From a virus: a stretch of 39,496 bases of DNA. The stretch is taken from positions 1 through 39,496 of the IMG/VR virus record IMGVR_UViG_3300045125_000051, one strand, 5' to 3'. This document shows positions 34,442-39,496 of this stretch, one piece after another; the stretch's first letter is position 1, and every line of letters starts with the position of its first letter. Below the pieces are notes generated by a model, which made no database searches, was not told the origin of the DNA, and worked only from the letters and a program-made list of their open reading frames with translations. Position numbers and translations under genes: made by a program.

Positions 34442-37400
34442 TCAACGCTTCACGCCGGTCAGCGGCGCGAGGATCGCGGTCGGCCCCTCGACGTCGCCCT
34501 CGGCGAGGCTCCTCGAGTCCCGTCGATGGTGCGGTTGATCTGCGCCATGCCGGCAGCCGGTCGCGACGCCGAGCATGCTGACCGCCGACTTGCGGAACAG
34601 AGCGGTCGAAGTCGCCCTGCGCTGCCTGCTGCCCGAACCGCATCGTCTCGCCGATGGCGCAAGCCCTCTTAAGCCCCTTCGTATCCGCGAGCGCCCGTCT
34701 CCCTGCCGCTGACCACGTTGGCGACGTTCTGGAACTCGCGCACCACGACCATCGTTCCCATGAGGAACGCCAGTTCCTCCGCGATCAGGTCGCGCGCGAT
34801 CTTCTCCCAGTCCCACTCGTCATCGCCCTCGTCCTGCATGTGAGCGCGTCCTTGAGCGTAGTCTTCCAGCACGACCGGGACGATGAACAGCATGGCGTAG
34901 TCGGCTGCAGGCCGACCTCGGCTGCGGGGCGTCATCGTTGACACCGCAGCCATGTTGTAGACGGTGTTCATGTACCGAGTAGAACACCGTGGACAAGTTC
35001 AGGACACCGGGCCGCCGCGCTCGGCAGCCGACCAGATCCTTCAGCATGCCGCCGCCCTGCGAGTCGATCACCGCCTGGTCGGCGAGAGCGACCGCCGTAT
35101 CCTCGTCCTTGCCAGCGTCGAGCGCCTTCTCGTAGGCGCCGACCCAGGTCGGGACGTTCACCATCCGCTGCATCCAGCATCATCAGGAAGTAGGTGCCGA
35201 GACGTAGCCGACGCTGCGCCGCGCTCTCGTCCTGCACCATGTTCCGCGGCTCGTTGAGTTCGCGGAACTGGGTGCCCGGCTGAGTTCGCGCATGAACGAG
35301 GACTCTGTCTCGTTGACATACGCGAAGGTAGCGACCGGGCTTCCTGCGGTCATGGGCAACGCCGCGCGCGATCCACTTCGCGCCGACGCGAACGATGCTC
35401 TGTTGTTGAACCCGGTGATCTGCAAGCGCCGACACCACGTTGAACCCGAGTCCGGCCTGCGCTGATGCCGCGACGCAGGTAGGACGCCGCCTGGTCGGCG
35501 CGCCTGCGCCGCCTGCTCGCCGGCGGCGTTGTCCTTGATCCAGTCCGGTGAGTACGCCGAACTGCCTCCACGCCGTAGGTTTCACGAACGGCTGAACGAC
35601 TTCTCGTCGCGCATCAGGCGGTTCGACTGGATCAGCCACTCATGCCACGCACAGGTCGTGGATGACGTCGTTGACACCGCTATAGACGCCCGGCATGGTG
35701 TACAGGAGCGGTCGCCTCGACCACCTGCGCGCTCGGGCCTTCGTGAAGCGAGCGGCGCGTCGTGGCAGCCGTGTAGGCGCCCAGGCGCGCGCACCTTCGC
35801 GGCCTCGGCCTCCTCCATCGTCTCGGCTCGCTCGGTGGCGACCGGGTCGTACTTGACGGGGTAGTACCCGCCGGCAGAGGCGCATTTCCTTGCCATCGGC
35901 GGTGCGGACGGTGAACGGCACGGGAACGACCCAGTTCGGCTCCTTGCCGTACAGGCGTCGCTCCTTCGCGGCGATGAGCGGGCGGTACGTCTCGAGGGAA
36001 GTCCCACACCGCCTGCACTGCACTTCCAGTCCGGCCTCGGTCAGGCTCTCGAGGATCAGCTGGCGCCATCTTCCGCATGGTCCAGCCTCGCCGTCGAGCA
36101 GGCGCTGGCTGGTTGCCGTCGTTGCCCATGTTGAGGGCGATGGCGATGCGCGCCTCGCGGTTGAGCGACCGGCCCGACCGACTGTCGAAGTACGATGCCC
36201 TTGCCGCCCATGCGGCCGCGCGTCGAACAACGGGCTGCGAGGATGTCCGTCAGGCGCTTGACGTCGCCTCGGCGCGCATGCGCAGTTTCCATGTCGGCGC
36301 GCTGACGTTGGCCGACTTGCGGATCAGGTAGCGCCAGAGCGGCCCACTCGTCCTTGCCGCCGTCCAGGATGCGGGCGATGGCTCGCCGCGGGTGAGAGGC
36401 AGGTGAGTCCGTACAGGAACCGCCATGCCGGCCGTGCGCTTGCGCATTCGCCGGTGGTCGGCGCTCGCTTCGAGGACCTTGCACCAGGCGGCGGGCGGCG
36501 ATTCTCCTTGACGCTCTTGACGATCGCCGTCGCGCACGCCCGCCGAACTCGGCCTTCCCTGGCGGCGAGCCTGGATCTTGCGTCCGTTCTTGCCGACGAG
36601 TCTGAGCCGGCTTGACCGCCTCGACGACGGCTCGGAACCGGCGTCGCGTCAACTCGCGGTTCGCACGGGGTCCGGCGCGCCTCGTCGATGAACCTCGAGG
36701 CGCGAGGTCTGGCACCGAGGCCCGAGTCCTCGAGCGATTCGCGAGCTCACGCCGACCAGCGACGTGCGGCTCGGTCCATCGCCGCCTGATCGACATGGGC
36801 GCGCAGGTGGAACCGGGACAGGATCGCCGGCGATCTGGTCGGCGTAGGCGGCGCCCATGCGCTTGGCGTTGGTCGTCGCGCAGGACCGTCGCGCAGGTCA
36901 GCTGGACAGCCCTTGTCAACCTCCTCGCGGACGCGCCGGACGCCTCGGCGGCGAGCTGGTTCTGGTAGAGCTGCGCGCGCGGCGGCCGGATAGAGCGCCT
37001 TCGCTGCGGCGTAGCGGCGCCGTACTGCCGATCCCGGCATCGCCTTCGGCGCGCTCCGCCTGCTTCAACGCCACGTAGGCGGCCTCTGCGGCCGCTGCCG
37101 TAGCGGCTGCGCGCGGCAGACACCTTCCGGCTGCACCAACCGCCGCGAGCCTCGCCATGAGCTCTGGTATACGCGGCGCGTATTCCGGCTGCTTCGCGAC
37201 GATCTTGGGTCACGGGTTCGCCCCGATGACGGATATTCGGCTGTCCGCTGGGCCGCACTGATGCCCCTGGCGGCCACGAAGTCGCCGCGGCTGGACATCG
37301 ACGGATGACGCTTCGTTTTTACGATCAGGCCGCGGGCCGACCTGCCTCGCCGCCTCGACCAGGCATCGCGCGCACGGGCTGCGGTGGCCCTGGCCACGTG

Positions 37401-39407
37401 CCGCAGCTCGACCGCCACGAACCGGGCGCGGGCCTCGTTGTGGAGGCGCCTTCTGCACGGCGGCCTCGCGTGCCTTTCGGGATCGTTCAGGTCGCCGATG
37501 ACCGGCTTGCAGCATTCAGGGCGTCGGTCACGCGCGTCGACGTCCTCCTTGATCGGCTTGGCGTCGATCAGGGCGCGGATCATCTGGTCGCCGCTGTCGA
37601 GTAGCCCGAACAGCTCGGCGAGCGGACGTCCGGAGTCGAGTCCCGTCCACGCCCATCATGCCGGCGGCCCGCCCGTGCCGAGGGCTTGGCGATGTCGGAA
37701 CCCGCGACATTGGTCGGCACGGCGCATGCCGGTGGCGCTGGATCGCCCGAGCGACTTCCGCTGGCGACGGCATGCCCTACTGCACAGCGCGCGCACGGCC
37801 TTCCATGCCTGCGGCGATGCGGTCGCTTCGACCTTTGCCTCTGCGCCGTCGCTGCGTCAACGAGGCGTCCCGGTCCGCAGATGCACGGCAGGGCGCGATA
37901 GACAGGGTCGCGGCTTGACTTCCTGCTCGGCGACCTCCCCGCGCGACTGCCTTGCGAAGCCGCGGTCGTGCTTGCGCTGCATGTCGCAGGATGCGGTCAC
38001 GCGCCCCCGACAGCCACCGTATCTGGCGCAGGCTTGCCTTGGTCATATCCGTGACAGACGCCTCGAGCGCCTCCTGCTGCATGGCCTGATACGCGGCCCA
38101 TTCCGCGTCAGGCATGCCGCTCTCGGCCTGCGTCTGGAACATCGGCTTCATCTCGTTGACAGCCGCCTGCCGCCTGATCTGCTCCTCGGTGGCAGGTGCC
38201 GATGCGATCCACGACCTGGCGCAACACTCGGTGTGGAGTCGGCAGATCCTGCGCCAGACTCACGGCGGTAGATCGCCCGTTGCGGTCATCGCGGATCGAG
38301 CGGTAGACGCGGCGCATATGCAGCCATCCGCTCGAACACACCACGAAGCTCTGCGCTTGGAGCCTTCTCAAACAGGTAAATCTCAAAGTTGTAGGTGACC
38401 TTCTCCTCAAGAGGCTTGCGCTGGTCAATGGTCATTGCCTCATAGTTGTCGAGACGTCTTGGAACGTCGCGCCCTCGACGCCCATGAAGTCGAACAGCAG
38501 CTCGAGGTCAGCGATCACCCGCGCCGGCGGCGTGGTGCCACGCGCCATGCGGAGGTACTCGGCGATTCGGAGGGATGAGCCTGTGCAAGGAGCGTCGACG
38601 CTACGTCGCCGCCCTTGCCGATGAGGATGTTCAGGGTGCGCGGGTCGAACTGCCCTGGCTGGGCCTCTGAGGCCTGCTCGAAGACTCGCTTCTTCGTAAT
38701 GGCATTAAGCTCTGACGTTTGTGCAGCAACGCCATCGCCATATTCCGAAACGGTTGTTCCAGCCTCTGCCTCGTATTCGCCCGTGTATCCGTTCATAGCA
38801 CCATGAACACGACATCTGGCTTCCCATTGTTAGCCGACGCGAATGCCTTCGCATTCCATCCAGCCGGTGCGTACTATCGTTCCACGGAAGGCGAGCGACT
38901 GCCCTGAATCCATGCGCCGCGTAATACGACGGAAGCACCGTGTCAAAGCAATCAAGTCGCGTTCCAAGCCTACTTGCACGGCAAGTGCCATGACGGCACG
39001 ACCGTTTCGCTTCCTGGTGCGCTGAATACCGACACAATGTCGCCATCGGTCGTAAGCGCGAATCCTGCGGTTCCGTCCGCAGTTACGAACAGCCGCTTCT
39101 GCTGGTATTCGTCGGCGGTGTAGGCCGCAACACTGCACCGTGTGGATTGCTCTCATTGGTTTGAACGACTAGCGAACGGAACGCTTCTGCGCCATTCTGT
39201 CAGCAACCAGTTCCTGCATCACAGGAACAGGGAAGCCCTGCTTTCTCAAACGCAGTTCGCAGACGGTTTCCAGAAGTGAACTTCCGCTGCGACCGTTGCC
39301 GCTGTCAGAGTCCCATGTCGTCCAATACTCGCAGATCTTCGCTCGACAAACGAGAAGCCTCCTGCACCGAGTTCTGAATTATGTCTCGCGAAACGGACAT
39401 AGCCTGC
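34442..39407 (-). CDS. Giant polyvalent virion protein, C-terminal part
   Basis: Continuation of the gene at 88-3502, about 1,650 residues here and near 2,790 in total. Blocks in order: FVTADGTAGFALTTDGDIVS and LDCFDTVLPSYYAAHGFRAV (a transferase-like fold seen in phage and plasmid polyvalent proteins); DPRTLNILIGKGGDVAS, after which a peptidase HExxH helix would be expected; MRRVYRSIRD; MPDAEWAAYQAMQQEALEAS; NEARARFVAVELRH; TKARA...YTMPGVYSGVNDVIHDL; LRLGTYFLMMLDAADG; VPTWVGAYEKALDAGKDEDT; AVALADQAVIDSQGGGMLKD; then probable membrane helix YAMLFIVPVVLEDYAQG. The last blocks are the classic C-terminus of these proteins. Forty or more indels. In T7-like order it occupies the gp16 position, so it is probably ejected into the host. 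Confidence 0.75.
39393..39397. repeat. Right copy of 5-bp MuA target duplication ACGGA
   Basis: Pairs with 88-92. Ten unexplained bases (39398-39407, CATAGCCTGC) separate it from the right adapter and match no expected flank; they may be basecalling noise at the gap. Confidence 0.5.
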
Positions 39408-39496
39408 TGAAGCGGCGCACGAAAAACGCGAAAGCGTTTCACGATAAATGCGAAAACGGTTAAACACCCAAATTTGAGTAACTGAACGAAGTACAA
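39408..39496 (-). other. Nanopore rapid-kit adapter, reverse complement
   Basis: Begins TGAAGCGGCGCACGAAAAAC, the phage Mu right end, continues through the linker (GGTTAAACACCC) and ends with the reverse complement of the Y-adapter (AACTGAACGAAGTACA). This copy is cleaner than the left one and keeps GGTTAAAC intact. Not phage sequence. Confidence 0.95.

Noticed and set aside
36056-37258. A 400-codon minus-strand ORF
   Set aside because: Only short parts match the polyvalent protein; most of it is arginine-rich off-frame translation between indels.
1-39496. Terminal inverted repeats of a linear phage or ends of a Mu-like prophage
   Set aside because: The sequence equals the Mu end and Y-adapter of the nanopore rapid kit, and no Mu transposase or other Mu genes are present.
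1-39496. Diversity-generating retroelement as in Bordetella phage BPP-1, suggested by the Bbp16/Bbp19-like genes
   Set aside because: I found no reverse transcriptase motif and no template/variable repeat pair.
1-39496. tRNA genes, CRISPR arrays, integrase and attachment site
   Set aside because: No cloverleaf with a T-loop consensus, no regularly spaced repeats and no recombinase motif were seen on either strand.

Overview
This window is one complete turn of a circular-mapping phage genome of about 39.3 kb. Both ends carry the Oxford Nanopore rapid-kit adapter, whose inner 50 bp is the phage Mu end used by MuA transposase: positions 1-87, and its reverse complement at 39408-39496. The terminal inverted repeat is therefore a sequencing artefact. 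A 5-bp direct repeat (ACGGA) lies next to or near each adapter. Removing one copy joins the two ends in frame inside one giant gene. The simplest reading is that one MuA event opened a circular molecule. Single-base indels are everywhere, as in an unpolished nanopore read or a low-depth consensus, so nearly every gene longer than about 500 bp is broken. I merged frames by protein continuity. Unless stated, the breaks are sequencing errors and not pseudogenes. Coordinates near frameshifts are approximate.

The virus is a GC-rich podovirus-type member of Caudoviricetes, probably infecting a GC-rich proteobacterium; the host cannot be fixed from sequence alone. On the circle it has two main transcription units that diverge from a control region at about 17.93-18.66 kb. 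The leftward late unit runs from 17.93 kb to position 88, continues at 39407 and ends near 29.03 kb. In order it holds small regulators, Sf6-like small terminase, large terminase, a GNAT protein, a head-tail connecting portal, a capsid-staple-like protein, Bbp19-like protein, scaffold, major capsid, Bbp16-like cement protein, T7 gp11- and gp12-like tail tubular proteins, gp14- and gp15-like internal virion proteins, a roughly 8.4-kb polyvalent protein gene, a pectate-lyase-fold tailspike, further tail proteins and a small membrane/lipoprotein cluster.

The rightward early unit (18.66-28.91 kb) begins with an HNH endonuclease. From 22.46 kb it is a tight chain of start/stop overlaps: small DNA-binding proteins, a complete C5-cytosine DNA methyltransferase, a CsrA-like RNA-binding protein, coiled-coil proteins, a RusA-like resolvase, a Bet/RecT-family annealing protein with an added C-terminal domain, and a Gp157-like protein. 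A leftward island (22.30-20.68 kb) carries a metallophosphoesterase, two small basic proteins and a small metallopeptidase. Early and late units converge on an intrinsic terminator at 28.93-28.98 kb.

The least expected signals are regulatory. (i) A motif ACCRTACCCGTAA follows the stop codon of three late genes, each with a TANNTT hexamer exactly 16 nt further on: a candidate phage-specific late promoter, apparently giving leaderless mRNAs in two cases. (ii) An identical 13-nt leader CAACGAGAGGAGA precedes the csrA-like, bet and gp157 genes, suggesting a phage CsrA regulon. (iii) Two tandem promoter-terminator pairs without ORFs lie in the control region and could make small RNAs. I recognised no integrase, repressor, DNA polymerase, single-subunit RNA polymerase or endolysin.
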